Shown here: positions 35,749 to 45,202 of the stretch, piece after piece
Numbering within the stretch: the stretch's first letter is position 1
Layout of the letters: every line of letters starts with the position of its first letter
From: Lachnospiraceae bacterium
GTDB taxonomy: Bacteria > Bacillota > Clostridia > Lachnospirales > Lachnospiraceae
Assembly: GCA_015056915.1 (NCBI GenBank)
Contig: SVFK01000007.1
Location: forward strand, 57,391 to 121,390
Length of the DNA: 64,000 nt
Reading direction: 5' to 3'
The notes under the pieces: generated by a model
What the model was told of the DNA's origin: nothing
The model's database searches: none
The model's input: the letters and a program-made list of their open reading frames with translations, nothing else
Program-made: the position numbers and the translations under genes

Positions 35749-36748
35749 ACGAGAAGAAGATGTTGTAATCATTGGCGGTGGACCGGCGGGTCTGGCAGCA
35801 GCTCTTTCTGCAAGAGAAGCAGGCTGTGAGCGTATTCTGATATTGGAAAGAGATAAGGAACTGGGGGGTATTTTAAATCAGTGTATTCATAATGGTTTTG
35901 GATTGCACACCTTTCAGGAAGAATTGACAGGACCGGAATATGCTGACCGATACATCCAAAAGGTGCAGGAGAAGAAGCTTCCTTATCTGCTTCGTACCAT
36001 GGTGACAGAGGTACAGGTATTGGATGACGGTAGGAAACGGATAACAGCTATGAATAGGGATGACGGTTTGCTGGAAATTACTGCCGATGCAGTGATACTG
36101 GCGATGGGCTGCAGAGAACGTCCCAGAGGAGCCTTGAATATTCCCGGCTCTCGTCCGGCGGGCATTTACAGTGCCGGTACGGCCCAGTATTACGTGAATA
36201 TCGAAGGGCGCATGCCCGGTAAGAATGTGGTGATTCTGGGTTCCGGGGATATCGGACTGATTATGGCGAGAAGAATGGTATTGGAGGGTGCTCGGGTACA
36301 GTGTGTGGCAGAGCTAAAGCCTGCCAGCGGCGGACTGAAGCGTAACATTGTACAGTGTCTGGAGGATTTTGATATTCCTCTGTATCTGTGCACTACGGTG
36401 GCAGCAGTGCACGGCAAGGAAAGAGTGGAAGGGGTAACCCTTACAAAGGTGGATGAAGGGGGTAAAGCCATACCGGGTTCGGAATGGTTTGTTCCCTGTG
36501 ATACGTTATTAATCTCCTGCGGATTAATTCCGGAGAATGAATTGACGGCAGGAATGGGAGCATCAATCGACCCAAGGACTAACGGACCTGTGGTAAATGA
36601 CAGGTTGGAATGCTCTGTGCCGGGTGTGTTTGCCTGCGGCAATGTGCTTCATGTACATGAATTGGTAGATCATGTGTCCGCAGAGGCAGAGAAAGCCGGA
36701 CAGTTTGCGACTGAGTATGTGAAGAAATGGAAAGTGGAAGGGATGTAG
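35741..36748 (+). CDS. FAD-dependent oxidoreductase of the glycerol operon
   Basis: 335 residues from ATG 35741, with GAAAGGAGG placed 8 nt before it; the frame is open upstream but without a site. FAD motif VIIGGGPAGLAAALSAREAG at the start, LAMGCRERPRGALNIPGSRPAGI in the middle, a second nucleotide fold VVILGSGDIGLIMARRM, and a C-terminal GVFACGNVLHVHELVD. This is the NAD(P)H-oxidoreductase fold that pairs with GlpA-type dehydrogenases and DUF1667 proteins. It probably carries electrons from glycerol 3-phosphate oxidation; its acceptor is unknown. Confidence 0.86.
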   Translation: MNRREEDVVIIGGGPAGLAAALSAREAGCERILILERDKELGGILNQCIHNGFGLHTFQEELTGPEYADRYIQKVQEKKLPYLLRTMVTEVQVLDDGRKRITAMNRDDGLLEITADAVILAMGCRERPRGALNIPGSRPAGIYSAGTAQYYVNIEGRMPGKNVVILGSGDIGLIMARRMVLEGARVQCVAELKPASGGLKRNIVQCLEDFDIPLYLCTTVAAVHGKERVEGVTLTKVDEGGKAIPGSEWFVPCDTLLISCGLIPENELTAGMGASIDPRTNGPVVNDRLECSVPGVFACGNVLHVHELVDHVSAEAEKAGQFATEYVKKWKVEGM

Positions 36749-36751
36749 CAT

Positions 36752-37108
36752 ATGAAAGAATTAACCTGTATTACCTGTCCGGTGGGCTGCACCTTGAAAG
36801 CGCAGCTTCAGCAGGATGGAACAGTAATGATTTCCGGTAACAGGTGTCCCAGAGGGGCAGAGTACGGTCGGAAGGAAATCACCAACCCCACAAGAGTAGT
36901 GACCTCTACCGTGCGGGTGGCAGGACATAAAGATATGGTAGTGAGCGTGAAGACCGCTTCAGATATCCCCAAGGGAAAAGTCATGGAGTGTATGAAAGAA
37001 TTGGCAGCAGTGGAGGTGACACCGCCCATACATGTCGGGGACGTAGTTTTAGAAAATATAGCTGACACGGGTGTCAGTATCGTGGCAACGCGCAGCATTT
37101 CGGAATAA
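36752..37108 (+). CDS. DUF1667 domain-containing protein
   Basis: 118 residues, three bases after the oxidoreductase stop. CITCPVGC near residues 5-12 and [11 protein letters not shown] near 30 supply four cysteines, probably an iron-sulfur or metal site. The rest matches DUF1667, a family usually found with the two preceding oxidoreductases. It may be the electron-transfer subunit of their complex; this is inferred from gene order. Confidence 0.88.
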   Translation: MKELTCITCPVGCTLKAQLQQDGTVMISGNRCPRGAEYGRKEITNPTRVVTSTVRVAGHKDMVVSVKTASDIPKGKVMECMKELAAVEVTPPIHVGDVVLENIADTGVSIVATRSISE

Positions 37109-37139
37109 ATTACAAGTAATTGAGAAGGTAGGGAACAAT

Positions 37140-38633
37140 ATGCAGAAATATATTATGGCATTGGATCAGGGAACCACAAGCTCCCGCTGTATTCTATTTG
37201 ATAAAAAGGGCAATATCTGTTCTATGGCACAGAAGGAATTTACACAGATTTATCCCAAGCCGGGTTGGGTAGAGCACAACCCCATGGAAATCTGGTCTTC
37301 CCAGTTGGCAGTGGCAATCGAATGTATGGCAATCATGGGAGTAAAAGCAGCGCAGATTGGCGGCATCGGTATTACCAATCAGCGGGAAACCACCATTCTA
37401 TGGGATAAGCATACCGGTGAACCTGTTTATAATGCCATTGTGTGGCAGTGCCGTCGTACGTCCGATATGATTGAGGAATTGAAGGCAGACGGTTTTGACC
37501 GAAAAATCCGTGAAAAGACAGGTTTGATTCCCGATGCTTATTTCAGTGCCTCCAAGATTGCATGGATCTTGGAAAATGTGCCCGGTGCGAGAGAAAAGGC
37601 GGAGAGAGGCGATTTGCTTTTTGGCACGGTGGACAGCTGGCTGATATGGAATCTGACAAAGGGTGCAGTACATGTAACGGATTATACTAATGCTTCCCGT
37701 ACCATGCTTTATGATATTCATAATCTCTGTTGGGATACAGAAATTATGGAGCGTTTTCACATCCCGGCGGCGATTTTGCCCAAGGTATGTGCATCAAGTT
37801 ATGTCTATGGATATACAGATGCTTCTGTGCTGGGTGGAGAGATTCCCATTGCCGGTATCGCCGGTGACCAGCAGGCGGCACTGTTCGGTCAATGCTGCTT
37901 TGAGCAGGGAGATGCCAAAAATACATATGGCACAGGATGCTTTCTGTTGATGAATACAGGACAGGAGGCCATTGTGTCCAAGTCCGGTCTGTTGACTACC
38001 ATAGCGGCAAGTACCTCTGAACAGGTGGAATATGCTCTGGAGGGCAGTGTGTTTGTAGCAGGAGCAGGTATTCAGTGGCTGAGGGACAGTATGCGCATGA
38101 TTAAAACAGCACCCCAGTCTCAGGAATATGCTGAAAACGTAGAGGATACAGCAGGGGTATATATCGTGCCTGCTTTTGCGGGAATGGGTGCGCCCTACTG
38201 GAATCAATATGCCAGAGGTACTGTGGTGGGAATTACCAGAGGCTGTACCAAGGAACATTTTATCCGTGCTACCTTGGAATCCATTGCCTATCAGACAGCT
38301 GATGTGTTGCGGGCTATGGAGCAGGACAGCGGATTAAGCTTGAAGAGCTTGAAGGTGGACGGCGGAGCCAGTGCCAATGATTTTCTGATGCAGTTTCAGT
38401 CAGATATCGTGGACACTCCGGTACATCGCCCCAGCTGTATTGAAACCACGGCTCTTGGTGCGGCTTATCTTGCGGGATTGGCAACCGGCTATTGGAAGGA
38501 CAAAACAGAAATTTGTGACAACTGGCAGCTGGGTGCAAGGTTTGAGCCTAATATGCCGGAGGAAAAGCGTAAGCTTCTGTTAAAGGGCTGGAATAAGGCG
38601 GTAAGGTGTGCTCTTGTGTGGGCAGAGGATTAG
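37140..38633 (+). CDS. glpK: Glycerol kinase
   Basis: 497 residues from ATG 37140 with GAAGGTAGGG upstream. It phosphorylates glycerol to glycerol 3-phosphate, the substrate of the GlpA-type enzyme coded in front of it. FGGY kinase motifs are [58 protein letters not shown] and [17 protein letters not shown]. The length equals that of characterised glycerol kinases. No glycerol facilitator gene is in the operon. Confidence 0.97.
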   Translation: MQKYIMALDQGTTSSRCILFDKKGNICSMAQKEFTQIYPKPGWVEHNPMEIWSSQLAVAIECMAIMGVKAAQIGGIGITNQRETTILWDKHTGEPVYNAIVWQCRRTSDMIEELKADGFDRKIREKTGLIPDAYFSASKIAWILENVPGAREKAERGDLLFGTVDSWLIWNLTKGAVHVTDYTNASRTMLYDIHNLCWDTEIMERFHIPAAILPKVCASSYVYGYTDASVLGGEIPIAGIAGDQQAALFGQCCFEQGDAKNTYGTGCFLLMNTGQEAIVSKSGLLTTIAASTSEQVEYALEGSVFVAGAGIQWLRDSMRMIKTAPQSQEYAENVEDTAGVYIVPAFAGMGAPYWNQYARGTVVGITRGCTKEHFIRATLESIAYQTADVLRAMEQDSGLSLKSLKVDGGASANDFLMQFQSDIVDTPVHRPSCIETTALGAAYLAGLATGYWKDKTEICDNWQLGARFEPNMPEEKRKLLLKGWNKAVRCALVWAED

Positions 38634-38700
38634 TGCTACAATCATAAGAGTGCAATGCTGCGAAACGCAGACAGAAAATAGATAGAAAAGAGGAAAATGT

Positions 38701-39894
38701 ATGTTAGTTCAAAAGTATAAAGATATGCTGTCCGGCAAATCCGTAATTCGACAGCTTTCAGAATTTGCTACGGCAAGAGGACAGGAGATTGGTTACGAGA
38801 ATGTATTCGATTACAGTCTGGGTAATCCGTCAGTGCCTGTTCCACAGGAATTTACGGACAGAATGATTCATATGCTGGCTACCAGAGAGCCTTCTTTTCT
38901 CCACGGTTACAGCCCCAGTCTGGGTATTACCGCTGTAAGAGAAGCCATAGCGGCATCTTTGGAGAAGAGATTTGGTATTCCTTATCGTAAGGAGCATATT
39001 TTTATGGCATCAGGTGCAGCAGGTGCATTGGCACATGCCTTTCGTCTGGTGACAGAGCCGGGAGATGAGATTCTGACCTTTGCTCCCTTTTTCCCGGAAT
39101 ACAATCCCTATGTGAATCTCACAGGTGCGCAGCTTAAAATTGTACCTCCCGATACAGAGAGCTTTCAGATTAATTTTGAGGCCTTTGAGGAGATGCTTAG
39201 CCACAAGGTAATGGCAATTCTCATCAATACACCCAACAATCCCTCCGGTATTGTATATTCTACGGAGACATTGCAGAAACTGGCTAATATCCTACGTACC
39301 AAATCAGCAGAATACGGTCATGATATTTATCTGATTTCCGACGAGCCCTATCGTGAGATTGTATTTGAAGGGGTGGATGCACCTTGCGTGTCAAGCTTCT
39401 ATGAGAACACCATTATGTGCTATTCCTTTTCCAAATCACTGTCCTTGCCGGGAGAGCGTATCGGCTATGTGGCTATTAATCCGGCTTGCAGGGATGCAGA
39501 GGATATGGTCAATATGTGCGGACAGATTTCCAGAGGTATCGGTCACAATTGCCCGCCCTCCATTATTCAGCTGGCAGTGGCAGAGGTGTTGGAAAGCACT
39601 GCGGATTTGAGTGTTTATGAGACCAATATGAATTTGATTTATAACGAATTGATTGATTTGGGCTTCACCTGCGTAAAGCCCGGCGGAACCTTTTACATAT
39701 TCCCTAAGGCTTTGGAGGAGGATGCCAAGGTATTTTGTCAGAAGGCATTAAAATACGATCTAGTGCTTGTGCCCGGTGACAGCTTTGGTGCTCCCGGATA
39801 TTTCCGAATGGCATATTGTATCGAAACGGAAAAGGTGGAGCGTTCTCTGACTGCACTTCGCAAGTTTGTAGAAGAGGAATATGGAAACGCTTAG
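38701..39894 (+). CDS. Pyridoxal-phosphate-dependent class I/II aminotransferase
   Basis: 397 residues of aspartate-aminotransferase fold type I. Motifs include GYSPSLGITAVREAIAA, ASGAAGALAHAF, NTPNNPSGIVYS, SDEPYREIVFEG and the PLP lysine in SFSKSLSLPGERIGY. The substrate could be aspartate, alanine or an aromatic amino acid; sequence reading does not decide. AAAAGAGGAAAA precedes the ATG. It stands alone between the glycerol operon and the patatin gene. Confidence 0.9.
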   Translation: MLVQKYKDMLSGKSVIRQLSEFATARGQEIGYENVFDYSLGNPSVPVPQEFTDRMIHMLATREPSFLHGYSPSLGITAVREAIAASLEKRFGIPYRKEHIFMASGAAGALAHAFRLVTEPGDEILTFAPFFPEYNPYVNLTGAQLKIVPPDTESFQINFEAFEEMLSHKVMAILINTPNNPSGIVYSTETLQKLANILRTKSAEYGHDIYLISDEPYREIVFEGVDAPCVSSFYENTIMCYSFSKSLSLPGERIGYVAINPACRDAEDMVNMCGQISRGIGHNCPPSIIQLAVAEVLESTADLSVYETNMNLIYNELIDLGFTCVKPGGTFYIFPKALEEDAKVFCQKALKYDLVLVPGDSFGAPGYFRMAYCIETEKVERSLTALRKFVEEEYGNA

Positions 39895-39954
39895 GATCTT
39901 CAAGTTGGATTCTAAGTCGTTACGGCGCAGATTTTGAGAAAGGGCGTGAAAAGT

Positions 39955-40818
39955 ATGATTCAGGCAGGACTTGTGCTTGAAGGCGGTGGCATGAAGGGAA
40001 TCTATACCGCCGGTGTGCTTGATTTTTTTCTTGATAAGGACATGATGTTTTCCCATGTGTACGGAGTATCTGCAGGTGCGTGCCATATGTGCAGTTATTT
40101 GTCCGGGCAGAGAGGGCGTGCTCTTGACATCGGTATTGATTATCTTGATACTCGTAAGTATTGTAGCGTGGAAAGTCTGGTGACAACAGGTGATTTATTT
40201 AACGTAGATATGTGCTATCACTTGATACCTGATTATCTGTATCCTTATGATCATGAGGCATTTGAACAGTATCAGGGCAAAGCTTACAGTGTGGTGACCA
40301 ATATTGAAACAGGAAGAGCAGAATATTTACGTCTTCGAGATATGCGAAAGGATATTGTTAAGGTGCGTGCTTCGGCTTCCCTGCCGCTGGTGTCCAGAAA
40401 TGTAAAGATAAACGGCAAATACTATCTGGATGGCGGTATCAGCGATGCGATACCGTTGCAGAAATCTATCATAGACGGTAACCGCAAAAACGTAGTCATT
40501 ATGACTAAGGAAATAGGTTATGTGCGTAAGCCATCCTCCCAGTTGGGACTCATAAAATTACGTTATCTGAAATATCCTAAGGTATATGACTTAATGCAGA
40601 ACCGTCATATCTCTTATAATAACACACTGGAGTATATTGACAGACAACAGGAAAATGGGCAAGCCTTTGTCATTCGTCCCAAGAAGCTCAGTGATGTGGG
40701 ACGGATTGAAAAGGATAAGGATAAGCTGAGAGCTCTCTATGAAGAAGGTTATCAGGATGCGGCCGATTGTTACGAGGAATTAAAGGCATATTTATCAAAG
40801 AACGGAGATAGGAAATGA
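39955..40818 (+). CDS. Patatin-like phospholipase family protein
   Basis: 287 residues from ATG 39955 with AAAGGG upstream. Patatin motifs in order: oxyanion loop EGGGMKGIY near residue 9, nucleophile GVSAGACH near 39 and catalytic Asp in DGGISDAIP near 162. It predicts a cytoplasmic lipid acyl hydrolase with a Ser-Asp dyad. The stop overlaps the uppP start as ATGA, so the lipid hydrolase and the undecaprenyl phosphate recycling enzyme are translationally coupled. Confidence 0.9.
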   Translation: MIQAGLVLEGGGMKGIYTAGVLDFFLDKDMMFSHVYGVSAGACHMCSYLSGQRGRALDIGIDYLDTRKYCSVESLVTTGDLFNVDMCYHLIPDYLYPYDHEAFEQYQGKAYSVVTNIETGRAEYLRLRDMRKDIVKVRASASLPLVSRNVKINGKYYLDGGISDAIPLQKSIIDGNRKNVVIMTKEIGYVRKPSSQLGLIKLRYLKYPKVYDLMQNRHISYNNTLEYIDRQQENGQAFVIRPKKLSDVGRIEKDKDKLRALYEEGYQDAADCYEELKAYLSKNGDRK

Positions 40819-41666
40819 TAGAAATATTAAAAGCGATTATTTACGGTATTGTAGAGGGTATTACGGAATGGCTCCCCATCAGTAGTACCGGACATTTGAT
40901 TCTGGTGGAACAGTTGATTCCTTTTACCGGCACCAGTGAAGATTTCTTTGGAATGTTTGATGTGGTAATTCAGCTGGGTGCTATTCTGGCAGTGGTGGTG
41001 TTGTTCTGGAAGCAGATATGGCCCTTTGCCCTGACAGCCAAAGAGCGCGCAGGAAAAACAGGTGCGGTTTCCTTTATCAAAATGGACATTATGACCCTGT
41101 GGTTTAAGATTCTGGTGTCCTGTGTACCGGCAGCAATTATCGGTATTTTATTTGATGAGGTGTTTGAAGCACTCTTTTACAATTCCGTATGTATTGCCAT
41201 TGCATTGATTGTATTCGGTGTGGCATTTATTATAATTGAGAATTGGAATAAGGGAAGGAATGCCAAGGTCAATTCCTTATCGGAAATCACTTATCAGACT
41301 GCACTTTTAATCGGTGTTTTCCAGTTGATTGCTGCAATTTTCCCCGGAACCTCTCGCTCCGGTGCAACGATTGTTGGAGCACTTTTGATTGGCGTATCCC
41401 GAACGGTGGCGGCAGAATACACCTTTTTCCTGGCGATTCCAGTTATGTTTGGTGCCAGCTTGTTGAAGGTATTTAAATTCGGGCTTAACTTTTCAGCCTT
41501 GGAATTGACATTGTTAATAATCGGTACTGTAGTGTCCTTTGTGGTGTCCATAGTGGTGCTTCGTTTCCTTATGAGCTACATCAAAAAGCATGATTTCAAG
41601 GTGTTCGGTTGGTATCGTATTGTGCTGGGTATTATCGTTTTATTGTACTTCGGAGTACTGGCATAA
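40815..41666 (+). CDS. uppP: Undecaprenyl-diphosphatase
   Basis: 283 residues with about eight membrane helices. Signature motifs are VEGITEWLPISSTGHLIL near residue 14 and FPGTSRSGATIVGALLIG near 175, which give the catalytic Glu, His and Ser/Arg residues of the BacA family. It dephosphorylates undecaprenyl pyrophosphate so that the lipid carrier can be reused for cell wall synthesis, and it gives bacitracin tolerance when abundant. It overlaps the patatin gene by 4 nt. Confidence 0.96.
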   Translation: MIEILKAIIYGIVEGITEWLPISSTGHLILVEQLIPFTGTSEDFFGMFDVVIQLGAILAVVVLFWKQIWPFALTAKERAGKTGAVSFIKMDIMTLWFKILVSCVPAAIIGILFDEVFEALFYNSVCIAIALIVFGVAFIIIENWNKGRNAKVNSLSEITYQTALLIGVFQLIAAIFPGTSRSGATIVGALLIGVSRTVAAEYTFFLAIPVMFGASLLKVFKFGLNFSALELTLLIIGTVVSFVVSIVVLRFLMSYIKKHDFKVFGWYRIVLGIIVLLYFGVLA

Positions 41667-41698
41667 GTATTACGAAATAGGGAAAAATGCCATAATAG

Positions 41699-41727
41699 TT
41701 GACAATTTCGCGATAATAGACTAAACT
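41699..41727 (+). promoter_or_regulatory. Promoter of the DUF6465 gene
   Basis: TTGACA at 41699-41704 and TAAACT at 41722-41727 with a 17-nt spacer, about 75 bases before the gene. Confidence 0.65.
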
Positions 41728-41804
41728 AACGATTAGCAAACGCAAAAAGTGTTTGTTGAGGAGTTTGAAAACAATTGTTGTACGTTAAGAAGGGAGATGT
41801 CAAA

Positions 41805-42236
41805 ATGGCAGCAACAAAGAAGACTGTGGCTACTACCGTGGCTACAAAGGTTGAAGAGCCTAAGGCAGAATCTGTAAAAGCTACTGAAGCTGTAAAAGCA
41901 GAAAAGAAAGAGGCTGTTAAAAAGGAAACCGTTAAGAAGGCAGCAGAGAAGAAAGAGACCGCAAAGAAGGAAACTGTAAAGAAGGCACCTGCTAAGAAAG
42001 CACCCGCTAAGAAGGCAGCTGCAAAGAAGACCGACCTTAAGAGCGAAGTACATATTCAGTTCGAAGGTAAGTCTTATTCTCAGGAAGATCTTGTAAAGAT
42101 GGCTAAGGATGTATGGAAATACGACCTGAAGCAGAAGGTAAGTGACCTTACCAGTGTAGAGCTTTACATTAAGCCTGAGGAGAACATGGCATACTATGTA
42201 ATGAACAAGGATGTAGCAGGAAGTTTCTACATCTAA
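41805..42236 (+). CDS. DUF6465 family protein with Lys/Ala-rich histone-like N-terminus
   Basis: 143 residues from ATG 41805 with GAAGGGAG upstream. Residues 1-75 are mainly Lys, Ala, Glu, Thr and Val in repeated KKxTVKKA and KKAPAKKA units, like histone H1 tails or bacterial HU-tail proteins. Residues 78-143 are a compact domain, beginning SEVHIQFEGKSY and ending AGSFYI, which I match to DUF6465. The N-terminal half may bind nucleic acid; function is unknown. It has its own promoter and terminator, so it is expressed as a single gene. Confidence 0.8.
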   Translation: MAATKKTVATTVATKVEEPKAESVKATEAVKAEKKEAVKKETVKKAAEKKETAKKETVKKAPAKKAPAKKAAAKKTDLKSEVHIQFEGKSYSQEDLVKMAKDVWKYDLKQKVSDLTSVELYIKPEENMAYYVMNKDVAGSFYI

Positions 42237-42281
42237 TAAGTATTTGACACGAGTGTCAGATATGTAAGTGATATGTAAATT

Positions 42282-42318
42282 AAGACCCCAAAGTGGTGTA
42301 TCCGCCTTGGGGTTTTAA
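42282..42318 (+). terminator. Rho-independent terminator after the DUF6465 gene
   Basis: AAGACCCCAA at 42282-42291 pairs with TTGGGGTTTT at 42307-42316 around a 15-nt loop; the T run is short but GC pairing is strong. Confidence 0.8.
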
Positions 42319-42340
42319 ATAATTAAGAAGGAAAAAGAGA

Positions 42341-43729
42341 ATGCAACATAAAACTGATAAGCCTATATTTATCATATATCTTTTGGGATTTCTGGTGCTG
42401 GCCCTATCTATAGCATGGAATCAGCCATTGGCAAACACACCACCGATTTACGGCAATCCTCCTGATGAGCATGCGAGGTATCTCATTCCAAAGTTTATTT
42501 GCGAGAATGGTGTAATACCTACCGGATTTGAAGAAGAGGTCCGCATTCCTGCATATGGTTTTTCTTATGCATTATATAATGTATTTCCTTATATAGTGCA
42601 GGGATATGTAATGCGCTTTGTGGATTTATTTACGGATTCCGAGGTGATTTTGCTGTGTTCTGCCCGTACTGTGAATGTGGTGTTTGGTGCTTTGATGGCT
42701 GTAGTTGTATATCTTTTAAGTAAAAGGATTTTCGAGGACAGGCGATTCCGTTGGCTGTTTTGCTTTGTTATTATGTATATGCCTCAAAGCCTGTTTATGC
42801 ATACCTATGTCAATACGGATTCCTGCTGTATGCTGTCCGCTGCCATGATGGTGTATGCATTGGTTAAGAGCTATCAGGAAGGCTTTAGCAGAGCAGGTAA
42901 TCTGTGGATGAGTGGTGGTATTATCCTGTGTGCGCTATCCTATTACAATGCATATGGGTATATATTGAGTTGTATTCTATTGTTGATAGCGTACTTTTTT
43001 GTTAAGAAGGATGGACGTATCTCCTACGATTATAAAGCGATGCTGAAAAATGGGTTGTTTATCAGCGTGATAGTTCTGTTGGGAATCGGCTGGTGGTTTA
43101 TCAGAAGCTATGTTGTGTTGGATGGAGATATTCTGGGACTTGCCACCAGAGAAGAAATGGCTATCCAATATGCCATACCGGAGGTCAATCCTTTATATAT
43201 GCAAACCTATAGTGACAGAGGTTATTCCGTATGGGAAATGATGCAGGAAAATCATACCCTGGACGGTGCGTTTACCAGCTTTGTAGCCGCCTATGGCTCT
43301 ATGTCCTTATACAGTAATATATGGTTCTACAGGGTATATAAGCTGTTATTTGGTGCCGGTCTGGTGGGATGTCTGTATTATCTTTTCAATAGAAAGGAAA
43401 GGGATAAATTAACAGGTAAGAAGCTCTTTTTCCATAGTAACATGATTTTTTGTATTATTATGCCAATCTTTCTGATGCTGTACTATGCTTACACAATGGA
43501 CTATCAGCATCAGGGTCGTTATATACTTCCTGCCATTGTGCCATTGATGTATTATGTGGTAAAAGGAATAGAGCATTTGGCAAAGATACACTGGAAACAA
43601 TACAAGCTTCCGAGATGGCTTGTAAACATCGGCGTAGTTTTTTGTTTTGCGCTTATAATCATCGGAACATTGCACATGATATACTTTGTGGCAATGCCGG
43701 TCTACCGGGAATTGGGGATGGTGCTTTAG
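42341..43729 (+). CDS. Polytopic membrane protein, DUF2142/GT-C glycosyltransferase-like
   Basis: 462 residues with about ten membrane helices. After the first helix an outer loop has YGNPPDEHARYLIPKF, a DUF2142/GT-C style acidic motif that in glycosyltransferases of this fold carries catalytic Asp or Glu. A second loop around residues 265-330 is large and polar. It may move sugars from a lipid carrier onto an envelope polymer. No sugar genes lie next to it, so the role is not testable by context. AGAAGGAAAAAG is the start site. Confidence 0.68.
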   Translation: MQHKTDKPIFIIYLLGFLVLALSIAWNQPLANTPPIYGNPPDEHARYLIPKFICENGVIPTGFEEEVRIPAYGFSYALYNVFPYIVQGYVMRFVDLFTDSEVILLCSARTVNVVFGALMAVVVYLLSKRIFEDRRFRWLFCFVIMYMPQSLFMHTYVNTDSCCMLSAAMMVYALVKSYQEGFSRAGNLWMSGGIILCALSYYNAYGYILSCILLLIAYFFVKKDGRISYDYKAMLKNGLFISVIVLLGIGWWFIRSYVVLDGDILGLATREEMAIQYAIPEVNPLYMQTYSDRGYSVWEMMQENHTLDGAFTSFVAAYGSMSLYSNIWFYRVYKLLFGAGLVGCLYYLFNRKERDKLTGKKLFFHSNMIFCIIMPIFLMLYYAYTMDYQHQGRYILPAIVPLMYYVVKGIEHLAKIHWKQYKLPRWLVNIGVVFCFALIIIGTLHMIYFVAMPVYRELGMVL

Positions 43730-43757
43730 GCACCATCCTTATTTATTGTAACACACA

Positions 43758-44003
43758 GATGCCGGGGGCATAAGACTCCATCCTCTACAGGGGCTATTAT
43801 TGTTTGCGGCTGCGGAGTCAAGTTGCACTAAGAATTGTCAAATCTGCTAAGTGCGTTACCCAAAATTCGAAAACTCGCTACGCTCAAACAGACGAATTTT
43901 GGGCAACAACGCATCTTTGTCAATCCTAAGGGCAACTAAGACTCCTGTAGATGACAAACAATAATAGCCCCTGTAGAGGGTGGAGTCTTATGTCCCCGGC
44001 ATC
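43758..44003. repeat. Long hairpin element, copy B
   Basis: A 246-bp imperfect palindrome. Outer arms at 43758-43805 and 43960-44003 are complementary over about 44 bp (GATGCCGGGGGCATAAGACT and so on). The inner 158 nt is almost identical to copy A at 4009-4240. Compared with A, the stem at 43814-43819 and 43940-43945 has two paired changes (A-T to G-C and C-G to T-A) that keep pairing. It lies between the DUF2142-like gene and the heat shock promoter, with 48 bases between them. No transposase is present. Confidence 0.85.
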
Positions 44004-44051
44004 ATAAAAATTTGTTTAGAATTAATTTAGAATTATTTTCGAGAAAACTTA

Positions 44052-44078
44052 TTGACAATAGATAGGGTAAGTGATAAT
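44052..44078 (+). promoter_or_regulatory. Promoter of the hrcA heat shock operon
   Basis: TTGACA at 44052-44057 and GATAAT at 44073-44078; the 15-nt spacer is short, but no better pair is near. The CIRCE operator lies just downstream, as in other hrcA operons. Confidence 0.7.
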
Positions 44079-44094
44079 TTATGGTAAGAAGATG

Positions 44095-44121
44095 TTAGCA
44101 CTCCTCGTTAACGAGTGCTAA
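44095..44121. promoter_or_regulatory. CIRCE operator (HrcA binding site)
   Basis: TTAGCACTC at 44095-44103, a 9-nt spacer and GAGTGCTAA at 44113-44121: a perfect CIRCE element. HrcA bound here represses the operon, including its own gene; heat and unfolded protein relieve this (known for the family). Confidence 0.98.
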
Positions 44122-44153
44122 TAACACAAAATCAGGTAGAAAGGATGGTGCGT

Positions 44154-45185
44154 ATGCAGTTAGATGAGAGAAAAACTAAAATATTGCAGGCCATTATCCG
44201 GAATTACTTAGAAACAGGTGAGCCGGTAGGCAGCAGAACAATCTCTAAGTACACTGATTTGAATCTCAGCTCAGCAACCATTCGTAATGAGATGGCGGAT
44301 TTGGAGGAGATGGGATATATTTTACAGCCTCATACCTCAGCCGGAAGAATTCCTTCCGACAAAGGCTATCGCTTCTATGTGGACACCATGATGGAAGCCA
44401 AGGAGCGAGAGGTCGTGGAAATGAAGGAGATGCTGCTGGAGCGTCAGGACAAGATGGAGACCTTGCTTAAGCAGGTTGCCAAGGTGCTGGCACAGAATAC
44501 CCAGTATGCGACCATGATTTCTGCACCACAGACACATCGCAACAAGGTGAAATTTATCCAGCTTTCTCGTGTAGATGCTGATCAGATACTGGCGGTTATC
44601 GTTGTGGAGGGAAATGTAATCAAAAACAATATCCTGTCCGTAACACAGGAGTTGACTGATGAGACCTTGTTGAAATTAAATATTTTGTTAAATACGCATT
44701 TGAACGGTCTGTCCATGGAGGAAATTAATCTGGGAATGATAGCGGCATTAAAGCAGCAGGCAGGTATTCACAGTGACATCGTCAGTGAGGTGATCGATGC
44801 TGTAGCAGAGGCAATCAAAGCAGATGAGGATTTACAGATTTACACCAGCGGAACGAATAACATCTTCCGGTATCCGGAGCTTGCAGACCAGCAAAAGGCA
44901 AGTGAGCTGATTAATACCTTTGAGGAAAAGCAGCTGTTGAGTGGCTTGGTGCAGAATATGAATGATGAAGAAAGCACAGGTATTCAGGTATATATCGGTG
45001 ATGAAACCCCGGTTCAGACCATGAAGGATTGCAGTGTGGTAACAGCGACCTATGAATTGGGAGAGGGCATGAAGGGTACGATAGGAATTATCGGACCTAA
45101 GAGAATGGATTACGATAAGGTAATCGGAACACTGCGAACCCTGCAGAATCAATTGGACGAATTATATCATAAGGATAAAAGTTGA
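44154..45185 (+). CDS. hrcA: Heat-inducible transcription repressor HrcA
   Basis: 343 residues from ATG 44154, with AAAGGA nine bases before; ATG 44145 is too close to that site. An N-terminal winged helix with RTISKYTDLNLSSATIRNEM is followed by HTSAGRIPSDKGYRFYVD, an HrcA hallmark, and a GAF-like domain. It represses the CIRCE-controlled operon in which it lies first. The grpE gene overlaps or abuts its end. Confidence 0.97.
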   Translation: MQLDERKTKILQAIIRNYLETGEPVGSRTISKYTDLNLSSATIRNEMADLEEMGYILQPHTSAGRIPSDKGYRFYVDTMMEAKEREVVEMKEMLLERQDKMETLLKQVAKVLAQNTQYATMISAPQTHRNKVKFIQLSRVDADQILAVIVVEGNVIKNNILSVTQELTDETLLKLNILLNTHLNGLSMEEINLGMIAALKQQAGIHSDIVSEVIDAVAEAIKADEDLQIYTSGTNNIFRYPELADQQKASELINTFEEKQLLSGLVQNMNDEESTGIQVYIGDETPVQTMKDCSVVTATYELGEGMKGTIGIIGPKRMDYDKVIGTLRTLQNQLDELYHKDKS

Positions 45186-45202
45186 GAAAGGGAAAGTGGA
45201 GC

